This document shows positions 18,014 through 26,080 of a DNA stretch of 64,000 nucleotides, in pieces; the stretch's first letter is position 1; the number at the start of each line of letters is the position of its first letter. The translations under genes were made by a program, and so were the position numbers. Below the pieces are notes generated by a model that worked only from the letters and a program-made list of their open reading frames with translations, was not told where the DNA came from and ran no database searches. Origin of the DNA: Cryomorphaceae bacterium. Its GTDB lineage: Bacteria; Bacteroidota; Bacteroidia; Flavobacteriales_D; Parvicellaceae. The DNA lies in contig CAJJBV010000006.1 of NCBI GenBank assembly GCA_905182525.1, positions 62,001 to 126,000 of the forward strand. The letters are read 5' to 3'.

Positions 18014-18100
18014 TAAGATGATTTACTTTTTTCAATTGCTCCCTTCCCATTTGAATGAGATCTATTATATCCATCGCTATTCCGCGTAGTTGGTGATTTT
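18013..18100 (-). pseudogene. Second FISUMP-like fragment
   Basis: A minus-strand frame reads NSDGYNRSHSNGKGAIEKS and ends at a TAA formed exactly where the HNH repeat unit begins. It parallels the SDGYTRS...SGQIERS part of the remnant at 17464, so the two are paralogous pieces, not halves of one gene. It has no start and runs into the 3' end of the O-antigen ligase gene. The fragment is short, hence modest confidence. Confidence 0.5.
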
Positions 18101-19930
18101 TTACTTATTTATGTTTTGATTGATAATATCTCTGTATTTAGTTCTTCTATTTGAGTCATGAAATAAAGATTCGTTCCATTTTTTAGCTTCTAAATAATCA
18201 CCTTTAATTAAATAAACAACAACCAAATTCAGCTTGGGTTCATCAAAACGCGGATTTATCTTTACAGCTCTTTTATAAAAAAACATAGCAGAATCAATAT
18301 TGTTTTCTATAAAATGTATACTTCCTAAATCATTAAGTACATAAATATTATTAGGATGTTCTTTTTGTGCAATTTTAAAACTAGTCATAGCTTCTGAAAT
18401 ATTTCCCAGGTTTGAATTAGCATTTCCTTTATACCAATTAATTGGGGTAGAAGTTGGATCTAGTTTATAAAAAAAAGACAATGCATTAATGCAAGAAGAA
18501 ATAACAGCTTTATTATCGCCTTCATTCTTGGCAACATAAATTTTCTTTGTAAAATATTCTCCTTTTATTTGAAGTAAATTAATATATAGTATAAATATAT
18601 ATATTGGAATTAAAGTGAAAAACAAAAACTTTGGAATACGAATTTTTTTTTCACTAATATTAAGATTACTATTTTTTATAGTATAAACTGCAATACTCAA
18701 CAAAACAGCAAATAAAATATTATGCTCTACCCTTTCTTTAGGAAAGGAAAAGAAAGAGATAACAAAAAAACCAATAAACCCTGAAAAGAGTATAATATTT
18801 TCAATTCTAACATTTAATTTTATTACAGAATACAAATAAAATAGAATTGATATTATTAATAACAACATAATATTAAAACCAATGAGTCCATATTCTGATA
18901 ATATCCATAAGAAATCATTATGAGGTCTTTGAAAGATGAAATTCAAATCTTGGATTCTATAGACATTTGGAAGAGAATAACTTGAAACATCCAACTTCCA
19001 ATTGTTTGGACCTACTCCAAATAATAAATTATCAAAAATAACATCGTAAGTTTTATTCCAAATAAGAAATCTTTCAGAAAGAGTACTTAAATCAAAAATG
19101 GTTTCTGGATAAGATAAAACATCTATATTTTGAATAAACTCATTTGTTACTCGTGGAAAAATAAAAAGAAAAAAAACATTTATTAGTATTATTATGCTAG
19201 CAATATATATTTTGGAACGTTTAAAGCTAATGGTTTGTTGTTCCCAGTTCTTAAAGTACATAATTAGCATTGATACAAAAAACACAAAATAGCCTATCCA
19301 TACTGCCCTTGTTTGAATCACACTTACCAATACTAATTGAACTAATATTGCTATTAAAGCTATTAATTTCCAATATTTTTTCAGCGAAAAGAAAGCGTAA
19401 AAAGAAAATATAGAAACAAGATATAGAAAGCTTGAGTACAAGTTCTTATGTCCGCTTATAGTTCTCAGGCCATATAGGCTTTCACGAGAAATCTCTTCTA
19501 AACTTGCTATTTCAAAAAATATTTTAAAAGTAGAAATGAAAAATATTAATAATATAGTTTTTAATAACAGAGTTAAGAAATGATTCTTAAAGTTTAAGAG
19601 AAATATTAAAGACAATAAAAATAAAGTATAAAAGAGTATGTTTTTAGATACTTCAACAACCGAAATAGAATAATTAATAGACCACGTTATTGAAATTATA
19701 GAATATAGAATAAAAAAAAGATATAGGATTGAGAAAAAGTCAATTGCAAATCTTATTTTTTTGGATTTAACAAGTAAAAAAACAAGAATAAGAAGAGTAC
19801 AAAATGAGAGAAGAAACATTCTCGGCATTAAGTAATAATCCAAAACAATATTAACGGAAAAAAGGGAGCAAATTAATATAGTAATGACAAAAATGTAAAT
19901 TAAAATATTATTTGATTTCTCAACAATCAT
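18101..19930 (-). CDS. O-antigen ligase/polymerase-family protein with C-terminal TPRs
   Basis: This 609-residue membrane protein has about a dozen hydrophobic helices over residues 1-445. The large periplasmic loop carries GVGPNNW and RPHNDFLWILSEYGLIG, the hallmark of the Wzy_C/O-antigen ligase superfamily, and a further helix pair follows PKERVEHNILF. Residues about 490-590 look like TPR repeats (NLGNISEAMTSFKIAQKEHPNN, FYKRAVKINPRFDEPKLNL). Such fusions occur in surface-glycan export and in glycosylation of secreted proteins. The gene stands alone inside the HNH-bracketed segment, away from the exopolysaccharide genes at the right end. Exact substrate unknown. Confidence 0.85.
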   Translation of the reverse strand: MIVEKSNNILIYIFVITILICSLFSVNIVLDYYLMPRMFLLSFCTLLILVFLLVKSKKIRFAIDFFSILYLFFILYSIISITWSINYSISVVEVSKNILFYTLFLLSLIFLLNFKNHFLTLLLKTILLIFFISTFKIFFEIASLEEISRESLYGLRTISGHKNLYSSFLYLVSIFSFYAFFSLKKYWKLIALIAILVQLVLVSVIQTRAVWIGYFVFFVSMLIMYFKNWEQQTISFKRSKIYIASIIILINVFFLFIFPRVTNEFIQNIDVLSYPETIFDLSTLSERFLIWNKTYDVIFDNLLFGVGPNNWKLDVSSYSLPNVYRIQDLNFIFQRPHNDFLWILSEYGLIGFNIMLLLIISILFYLYSVIKLNVRIENIILFSGFIGFFVISFFSFPKERVEHNILFAVLLSIAVYTIKNSNLNISEKKIRIPKFLFFTLIPIYIFILYINLLQIKGEYFTKKIYVAKNEGDNKAVISSCINALSFFYKLDPTSTPINWYKGNANSNLGNISEAMTSFKIAQKEHPNNIYVLNDLGSIHFIENNIDSAMFFYKRAVKINPRFDEPKLNLVVVYLIKGDYLEAKKWNESLFHDSNRRTKYRDIINQNINK

Positions 19931-20100
19931 TCTATCTTGATAATTAATTTTAGCAAGTTATCATTTTGATTTTAGCTTATCCCATCTTCAGTATCATTAA
20001 ATGCAAGACATAAAAATCAGGGAAGTCTATCAATAACGAAATACAATTTATTAGCTAAAAATGAACTGCTCTAGAAAAAATCTTAAATAAATTCCTTTGT

Positions 20101-20868
20101 TTAAAATATTTTAAAAAAATCTTCAAGTAGTTGAGCGCTAGGTAATGATGGCTCAAAGATAATATCGTATGTTCCGGTACCCGCAGAAAAGGGGATTTGA
20201 AAAACTGCATCAAATCTTTTACTATTAATATAATAACTATTTATTGGATAAATATTTGTAGTAGATGTACTCTGTTGGTGACGTAACATAACTTGAGTAG
20301 TAGGTGATGTAGCTTGATTAAATAATAAAGTATCGCTCCCTGAAAAGGAAACAGATAATTCTTGTCCTTTAGAGGCAATTCTAGGAACAACAATTGGTTT
20401 ATTATTTAACACAGTGTACTCTTTATCCCAAGCATTGTAAACAGGGTCTGTTTCGTTGGTTATATCAGAAGTTTTACTATGCATTGCATAAGGCACACTT
20501 AAAAACTGTGTGGTTCCCATATTGGTATAATTCGTACTTCCTGTAATATCCATTTCTATTTTTAGGTAGTAGCTATCTCCAGCCCAGTTTATACTTGAAA
20601 AAGTACCTTGCTGTATAGCTCCAGAACCAATTATAAGATTAAATAATCCGTAGTCATCTGTAGATACGTTGTGAGTTTCTTGATACACTAGCGAACCTAC
20701 TGCCGTACTTTGTAAAATACTCATTTGTAAAGCTATCGCTTGGTTAGTAACCAAACTACCAGCGCCATCTCTTGCCACTGCACTGTAGTTAAATGCATTT
20801 GGTGGTGCTTGTCCCAAAACGAATAGTGTAGATATGCTAAAAGCTAAAAAAAGTAAAGATTTTCTCAT
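20101..20868 (-). CDS. Secreted surface protein with FNYQAVARD-type N-terminal domain
   Basis: The 255-residue protein has a signal peptide ending near VLGQ. Next is the conserved domain starting APPNAFNYSAVARDGAGSLV, with the later blocks TDDYGLFNLIIGSG, FSSINWAGDSYYLKIEMD and FLSVPYAMHSK. This domain heads many Bacteroidota surface proteins that go on to carry FISUMP, collagen-like or tail-fibre modules. Here the C-terminal part is short and ends LEDFFKIF, with no T9SS sorting domain, so it may be truncated or held by its partner. It lies 5 bases downstream of the T9SS-sorted gene at 20874, so the two are one operon. Confidence 0.7.
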   Translation of the reverse strand: MRKSLLFLAFSISTLFVLGQAPPNAFNYSAVARDGAGSLVTNQAIALQMSILQSTAVGSLVYQETHNVSTDDYGLFNLIIGSGAIQQGTFSSINWAGDSYYLKIEMDITGSTNYTNMGTTQFLSVPYAMHSKTSDITNETDPVYNAWDKEYTVLNNKPIVVPRIASKGQELSVSFSGSDTLLFNQATSPTTQVMLRHQQSTSTTNIYPINSYYINSKRFDAVFQIPFSAGTGTYDIIFEPSLPSAQLLEDFFKIF

Positions 20869-20873
20869 TTTAT

Positions 20874-21380
20874 TTATTTTTTAATTATTTGATAAACTCC
20901 AACTGGTTTTTCATTGTCACTTAATAGGTGAATGAAATAATTACCCGATGACCAACTATCGGTTTTAATTCCGATATGATTGTTATTTACTTGAAACTTC
21001 TCGTTAGATATTATTTTACCATTAATATCAATAACTTGAATTGTTAAGGCGCTTAATTTTGTTTTTTGTAAGTCAATATACACCATATCAATAGTAGGAT
21101 TAGGATATACATTTACCATTACCAATTCTTGGCTAGGGACTTCAAGCGGATTTACTTGTGTACTACCTACCGTAGAATTAGTGAAGCCATTTCCTAAAGA
21201 ACCACCATTAGTTAAAGAATCAACAAATGTTTCTACAACAAGTTCTCCCACAGTAAAGGCAATGCTACTTACTGGATTTTCAAAAGAAACACTTGAAGCA
21301 CTAATTGTTTCAGGATTAAGTTTTTGACTTCTTGCATTTATAAAACAAAGTGTTAATATTAGAAGAATAAGATTTTTCAT
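20874..21380 (-). CDS. Small T9SS type A sorting-domain protein
   Basis: The 168-residue protein starts with a signal peptide (MKNLILLILTLCFINARSQ). A short mature region contains ISFTVGEL-like (IAFTVGELVVETF) and GNGFTNS. The end is a type A type IX secretion C-terminal domain: VNVYPNPT, IQVIDINGKI, GNYFIHLL and a final QIIKK. It is therefore likely exported across the outer membrane and attached to the cell surface. The 'VGEL...GF' proteins commonly precede a FNYQAVARD protein, as here. Function unknown. Confidence 0.8.
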   Translation of the reverse strand: MKNLILLILTLCFINARSQKLNPETISASSVSFENPVSSIAFTVGELVVETFVDSLTNGGSLGNGFTNSTVGSTQVNPLEVPSQELVMVNVYPNPTIDMVYIDLQKTKLSALTIQVIDINGKIISNEKFQVNNNHIGIKTDSWSSGNYFIHLLSDNEKPVGVYQIIKK

Positions 21381-21422
21381 AACGATAATATTCTATCAAT
21401 TTAAAAACAAATAAGCCTTAAA

Positions 21423-21780
21423 ACAAAAAAATTAGGTGCAATTAGGTGAGTTAACCTATTATTTAACTTTTTTAGTTTGAGATTTTACCCACTGAATAAA
21501 TTTTTTTAAGTCGTTGTGGTTTAGTAGCTTTTCTTTTGAATTATAGTCTAAAGCAAGAGATTTATGAGGAATTAATTTATGAATCATCTTGTGACAATCC
21601 TTACATATTTTAATTCCGTAAGTATTAATATTTAACGAGTTGTGCTTTTCTCTAATGTGTTTTATCTTATGGTTTTTCTTGGGAATAAGATGATGAAAAG
21701 TAAGTTCTTGTGCTCTATTACATAATTCACAATTATTCATTAATTGAAATTTTAATTTAAGAAAGTGATTTTAATTAAAT
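21423..21780. repeat. Direct repeat unit carrying HNH gene, copy 2
   Basis: This 358-base block is the partner of 17659-18013, in the same orientation. It starts and ends at the same bases relative to the gene and carries the internal AATTAGGTGC-AATTAGGTGA repeat. I see no target-site duplication or terminal inverted repeat at its borders. Confidence 0.9.
21459..21740 (-). CDS. Small HNH endonuclease-like protein, copy 2
   Basis: The protein is identical in all 93 residues to copy 1 at 17692: CELC, then HHLIPK, then CKDCHKMIH. It is placed upstream of the two surface-protein genes rather than among FISUMP remnants. The intact frame and perfect protein identity suggest that both copies are functional or that duplication was very recent. 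A leader of about 40 bases is shared with copy 1, so the transcription signals were probably duplicated too. Confidence 0.85.
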   Translation of the reverse strand: MNNCELCNRAQELTFHHLIPKKNHKIKHIREKHNSLNINTYGIKICKDCHKMIHKLIPHKSLALDYNSKEKLLNHNDLKKFIQWVKSQTKKVK

Positions 21781-21856
21781 AGAATAATGCTTAAAAAATG
21801 GTTCTGTAATTAATATTGTAAATTAATAAAAATTGAACTTTGCTAATAATCTTAAA

Positions 21857-21886
21857 ATAAAAAAAGCCATCCTAGGACAGCTTTTT
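21857..21886 (-). terminator. Terminator of the DUF1573 gene
   Basis: Read leftward, AAAAAGCTGTCCTAGGATGGC is followed by a T-run. The stem is interrupted by one mismatch pair and has a TCCTAGGA tip. It lies about 20 bases after the DUF1573 stop. Confidence 0.75.
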
Positions 21887-21906
21887 GTAATTTAAAAATT
21901 AATGTT

Positions 21907-22416
21907 TTATTCTGTAGAATTAACTGGCCCTTGAGCTGGCTTTACAGGAGTAGCATTTGCTTTAGGCGCTTTCACCTCTCCTTTAATTCTAATAACAGAC
22001 GTTCCTCCAGTTACTTTTCCATCAGCATCTTTCTTTGCTCTAGTAACGTTATCTGCATTCATAGCATTAGATTGAATAGTCACAGATTTATTAATTACAC
22101 CAACACGCTTAGTGTCGTATCTAACTTTAATTTCTCCTGTTGCACCTGGCGCTATTTCTTCTTTTGGCCATTGTGGAACTGTACATCCACAAGATCCTTT
22201 TGCATTAGTAATTTTTAATGGCTTGTTACCAGTATTGGTAAAAACAAAAACACATTCTCCATTAGCACTTTTTTCAATTTGACCATAATCGTGAGTAGAT
22301 TTGTCAAAAGAAATTTCTGCACCTTGAACTAAAGGAATAGATTCCTGAGCAAAAAATGACTGAACTGTAAATATTGTTGCTATTAAAAAGCTTAATTGTA
22401 AAATTGATTTTTTCAT
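21907..22416 (-). CDS. DUF1573 domain secreted protein
   Basis: The 169-residue protein has a signal peptide ending near SFFAQ. One immunoglobulin-like DUF1573 domain follows, with AEISFDKSTHDYGQIEKSANGECVFVFTN, the hallmark GNKPLKITNAKGSCGCTVPQWPKE and GATGEIKVRYDT. The C-terminal tail is Pro/Ala/Lys-rich and probably disordered. In Bacteroidota these are abundant exported proteins of unknown function. A TAnnTTTG box lies upstream and a terminator downstream, so it is a single-gene transcript. Confidence 0.88.
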   Translation of the reverse strand: MKKSILQLSFLIATIFTVQSFFAQESIPLVQGAEISFDKSTHDYGQIEKSANGECVFVFTNTGNKPLKITNAKGSCGCTVPQWPKEEIAPGATGEIKVRYDTKRVGVINKSVTIQSNAMNADNVTRAKKDADGKVTGGTSVIRIKGEVKAPKANATPVKPAQGPVNSTE

Positions 22417-22440
22417 TGTCTTTATTTATCTTAATTATTT

Positions 22441-22448
22441 CAAATATA
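22441..22448 (-). promoter_or_regulatory. -7 promoter box of the DUF1573 gene
   Basis: On the minus strand this is TATATTTG, a TAnnTTTG match 24 bases before the start codon. A TTG lies 25 bases further upstream, a little beyond the usual spacing. Confidence 0.45.
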
Positions 22449-22489
22449 TAAAATGTGGTTTAATTATTAATATCAATATCTAAACCTTT

Positions 22490-23971
22490 TTAATCTTTAT
22501 TGTTTTTTTTCTTAGAATTTTCTATTTTTTCTTTCTCTTCTTTATTTTGTTTTTCTAAAGTTTCTAGGTAATCTATATCAACTTCTTCCAAATGTTCCAT
22601 CATTTTCCCTAAAGAAAGTGCATTTAATTTTTTACCTATAATTTTCTTTTCACTATCAACTAAATATACTTGAGGAGTACTAAATATATCGTATTTTGAT
22701 CGAAAGTTTAAACTTTCTAGAGTAGTTATTCTCTTTTCATAGATATATTCTTTGGCATTTTTATTAGCGTCTGGAAAGTCAGAAATATTTATCCATGGAA
22801 GCTCATTATTCTTTACGTATTTAATCCATTTTTCATTTTCTAAGTTTGTACCAACAGCAATAAACTCTATATCAATACCTTTTTCTTTAAACTCTTTATA
22901 AAGATTTTCCATTTTAGGTATTTCTTTTTTACAATGCCCACAATCTGGATCCCAAAATATTAAAAGATTGTATTTATTAGGCAGTTGATAAAAATCTATC
23001 CAGTTGGTTTCAGAAGTGTCTGCTAAAATTAATCTTGGGGCTTTCTTTCCAATAAGTAAAGGGGCTGTTTTTTCAGCTTTATCACATAAATCAACAATTT
23101 TATTAGAGTCTAACCAAAATGATTTTGAATCGTTTGCAGGACAATAATATTTTTGGGCCATACAAACAAAAACAGCATCCATCCCCATAATATTAGAGGT
23201 TTCGTACTTATAGGTTAAATGGTGTACTGTATATTTAAAAAGATCAGTTTCTTCATCAATTTGAGAGATTAAATTATGAGCATATTTACATATTGTATCG
23301 GGAATCTGAGGAATCATCTTTTTAAAGAAAAAGTCTAATTTCTTATGATATACTGGTGTATGTACTATTCTAGAATCTGTAACATCTATATTATCCCAAT
23401 AATGATCTAGATAAAAACGATATCTTAAAGAATCATTGTCTTTTATTTCTTCAGGAATTTCGGGATCAACAGACATTGCTAAAACTTTAGCAGCTAGTAA
23501 TTCTTTATTCAAAATATTATTTTTCTGATATTGTTTAACCTCTAAATCTAAAGCTTCTCGCTTAGTCTTACTATCATCACCTTGTAATGTCTTAGACCTT
23601 TCTTTCATAGAACCTAAAAAACTGATGTATTGGTAAAAAAGTTTATTGTTTTCAGATTTTTTGATTTTCATTTTACCATTAAAATCTAATATGTCGGTTT
23701 CTAGCTCTACATCTTCATTAGCCATTATAAATTCAAAGTATCTCGATTCTGGACAAACTACAGCATAAATACCGCCTACAAATTCTTTTTTATTGAAAAC
23801 AACAGTTCCATTTTTAGAATAAGCAGTATCGGCATAATACAATTTGTCACCAAAGTACCTAGCTAAAAACACAGTAGTATCTTGTAATCCGTTTATTTTG
23901 AACTTAAGATTTTGTTGACTGTAAAAGCTTACAGTACATAATAAAAGTATTAAAAGTGATTTATTTCTCAT
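22490..23971 (-). CDS. TlpA-like thioredoxin-fold protein with DUF4369/DUF5106-like N-terminus
   Basis: This 493-residue exported protein has a signal peptide (MRNKSLLILLLCTVSFYSQ). An N-terminal region follows with the pattern LKFKINGLQDTTVFLARYFGDKLYYADTAYS, like DUF4369 modules, and a helical middle segment. The C-terminal redoxin domain carries LLIFWDPDCGHCKKEIPKM (Cys344-Cys347) and the cis-Pro in STPQVYLVD. The terminal 35 residues are Lys/Glu-rich. Such proteins act as periplasmic thiol-disulfide oxidoreductases; the partner is unknown. No operon partner is close enough to help. Confidence 0.82.
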   Translation of the reverse strand: MRNKSLLILLLCTVSFYSQQNLKFKINGLQDTTVFLARYFGDKLYYADTAYSKNGTVVFNKKEFVGGIYAVVCPESRYFEFIMANEDVELETDILDFNGKMKIKKSENNKLFYQYISFLGSMKERSKTLQGDDSKTKREALDLEVKQYQKNNILNKELLAAKVLAMSVDPEIPEEIKDNDSLRYRFYLDHYWDNIDVTDSRIVHTPVYHKKLDFFFKKMIPQIPDTICKYAHNLISQIDEETDLFKYTVHHLTYKYETSNIMGMDAVFVCMAQKYYCPANDSKSFWLDSNKIVDLCDKAEKTAPLLIGKKAPRLILADTSETNWIDFYQLPNKYNLLIFWDPDCGHCKKEIPKMENLYKEFKEKGIDIEFIAVGTNLENEKWIKYVKNNELPWINISDFPDANKNAKEYIYEKRITTLESLNFRSKYDIFSTPQVYLVDSEKKIIGKKLNALSLGKMMEHLEEVDIDYLETLEKQNKEEKEKIENSKKKNNKD

Positions 23972-24068
23972 GAATTAAACAATTATTTAAATTTAAACCA
24001 ATAAGGATAATTATTTTGGAATTTAACATTTTTTAGATAATTATTTCTTTGTGTTTATTAAAAAAACA

Positions 24069-24866
24069 TCATTCAATTACTAATTTGAAAGTCTTTTTTT
24101 CATTTTTGACTAAATAAATTCCTTTAGCCAGACTTAAATGTAATTTTTGGTTTATTAAGCCAGCCCAAATATTCTGACCCATAGAATTGTAAATTTGAAA
24201 ATATTGAGTTTCACCTTCATTGTCAATGTATATAGATCCGTTTGAAGGATTTGGATAAACATTAAAAGAAGATGTTTTTAAACTTTCTTTACTTGTAATA
24301 TTATTGGTTTCAACACTAATATTATCTAAAGCAAGAATGTATTGATTGCTAGAATAATGTCTAAAAGCTATATAAATTGGAGTATTTAATGGGACTGCTC
24401 CTAGTTCTACTTGAAAATTTGTCCAAATATTAGGAAGAGCAATTGTATCAAAAACCAAAATACCATTTACAATACTATCCTTGTTTAAATACTCTGAACA
24501 ATATATTTGAAGTGCTTCAGGATAAGATCCATCTAAAGATTTAGCCTGAAAGTTTAAATAATTACCAGTACTATTAAAACTTATAGAAGGAGTAATTAAA
24601 AAATTATTTGCCGAAAGGGTAGTGTCAAACCAAGAATTTGCAGCCATTATAGAATCTCCAATAGTTAAAGAGTCATAATCTTCAATTAAATGGAAAGAAT
24701 TATTTAAGTAATTAACCATGGGGTCGTTATATGGTGCTGCCATATCACCATCTATCAAAGTCCAAGATGAAATGTTTCCAGAGTTGAAATCTTCATTTAG
24801 CAAAACTGTTTGAGCATTGCTACCTAAAAAAGAAATTAAAAAGAATAATGTATATATTTTATTCAT
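24069..24866 (-). CDS. Choice-of-anchor J protein with T9SS type A sorting domain
   Basis: The 265-residue protein has a signal peptide ending near SNAQ. A choice-of-anchor J (MAM/jelly-roll-like) domain follows, recognisable from LLNEDFNSGNISSWTLIDGD, NFLITPSISF, YLNFQAKSLDG and IYIAFRHYSS. The type A C-terminal sorting signal has FNVYPNPSNGSIYID, FQIYNSMGQ and LAKGIYLVK. It is probably secreted by the type IX system and displayed on the surface as a binding or adhesive module; the ligand is not evident. It is divergent from the GH3 gene. Confidence 0.85.
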   Translation of the reverse strand: MNKIYTLFFLISFLGSNAQTVLLNEDFNSGNISSWTLIDGDMAAPYNDPMVNYLNNSFHLIEDYDSLTIGDSIMAANSWFDTTLSANNFLITPSISFNSTGNYLNFQAKSLDGSYPEALQIYCSEYLNKDSIVNGILVFDTIALPNIWTNFQVELGAVPLNTPIYIAFRHYSSNQYILALDNISVETNNITSKESLKTSSFNVYPNPSNGSIYIDNEGETQYFQIYNSMGQNIWAGLINQKLHLSLAKGIYLVKNEKKTFKLVIE

Positions 24867-24994
24867 AATTAAAGGGTAGTAATTGATATTTTCAGCAAAT
24901 GTAATTATTTCCTATCAACAATATAATATGGACAATATATCAAATATTTAATTTTTTCGGAATCTGATGGCCTTAATTTTAATAAATTAAAAAA

Positions 24995-26080
24995 ATGAAA
25001 TTTTTATTATCAGTATTTTTTTCTTTTCAACTTTTCTTCGGGTTTTCACAATCTTTCACACTAAATAGTTTTTTAGCTAATGATTCTATTTTAGATGCTA
25101 AAGTGGATTCTATTTTTAATAGTCTTAACGATACTAGTAGAGTTGGACAAATGATTGTACCCGCAATTGGTAGACTGGGTAAATCAAGAGCTCATGTTTT
25201 TAACTTGGCTAATAAGGGCTGGATAGGTGGTATACTTTTATTAAATGGCACAATTGAAGAATTTACTAATGATGTGAATCAATTTGATAGTGTAATGGTA
25301 AATAATGGTCATATGCCTTTAATTTTTAGTGCAGATGCAGAGCCTACATTAGTAAATAGAAAAATAATTGGTTCTAAAAAAGTACCATATACCAATACTA
25401 TTCATTCTATTGATAGTGTTGAAATGATTGCTAATATAATTTCAGGTGATTTACTCGATATAGGAATTAATCAAAACTATGCTCCGGTAATTGATGCTTC
25501 TCCAAATATGGTTGTAAGCAATAGAAGCTTTGGTCTTAATATGGATACAGTAATTGAATTCTCAAAAAAATTCATTTCAACTACTCAAAATCAGAATTTA
25601 ATTGCTACTGCAAAACATTTTCCCGGTCATGGATATGTAAAAGGAGATACTCATAAAGAATTAATTTTTATTGATGGAGAGATGAAAGAAGTTGAAAATT
25701 ATATTCCTTTAATAAATAGTGGGGTTATTTCAATTATGGTTGCTCATTTAGCGGTAAAAAACAATGAACAATACAATACATTCGGCTTGCCTTCAACCTG
25801 TTCTAAAAATATTGTTACAAATCTTTTAAAAGACTCACTGGGTTTTAAAGGGTTAATTGTAACTGACGCACTTAACATGGGAGGAGTTGTAAATGTAGAA
25901 AGCAATGGACTAAAGGCTGCTCAGGCAGGTTGTGATCAACTGCTAATGCCAATCAATGAAGAAAAAGTTTTAATGGATATTTTAAACGAATTATATAACA
26001 ATGAAATCTTTAAAACACAGATTTATTCATCTGTAAAAAAGATAATTAGGTTAAAAATATGCTTGGGAAAAATTAATTAA
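24995..26080 (+). CDS. GH3 N-terminal-domain hydrolase (NagZ-like beta-N-acetylhexosaminidase)
   Basis: The 361-residue secreted protein has a signal peptide ending near FGFSQ. It consists only of the catalytic GH3 TIM barrel: RVGQMIVPAIGR, GWIGGILLLNG, the NagZ-type KHFPGHG loop (Lys207-His208) and the nucleophile in VTDALNMGGV (Asp291). NagZ enzymes split GlcNAc-anhydroMurNAc during wall recycling. In many Bacteroidota this barrel is fused to a GH3-C-like and a beta-lactamase domain. Here that second half appears as a separate gene at 4346-6185. Some catalytic-domain-only NagZ proteins exist naturally, so a fission is an inference. It shares its stop with the convergent gene at 26077. Confidence 0.85.
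   Translation: MKFLLSVFFSFQLFFGFSQSFTLNSFLANDSILDAKVDSIFNSLNDTSRVGQMIVPAIGRLGKSRAHVFNLANKGWIGGILLLNGTIEEFTNDVNQFDSVMVNNGHMPLIFSADAEPTLVNRKIIGSKKVPYTNTIHSIDSVEMIANIISGDLLDIGINQNYAPVIDASPNMVVSNRSFGLNMDTVIEFSKKFISTTQNQNLIATAKHFPGHGYVKGDTHKELIFIDGEMKEVENYIPLINSGVISIMVAHLAVKNNEQYNTFGLPSTCSKNIVTNLLKDSLGFKGLIVTDALNMGGVVNVESNGLKAAQAGCDQLLMPINEEKVLMDILNELYNNEIFKTQIYSSVKKIIRLKICLGKIN

Noticed and set aside
17659-21780. Composite transposon flanked by insertion sequences
   Set aside because: The repeat units carry an HNH protein, not a transposase, and I found no terminal inverted repeats or target-site duplication.
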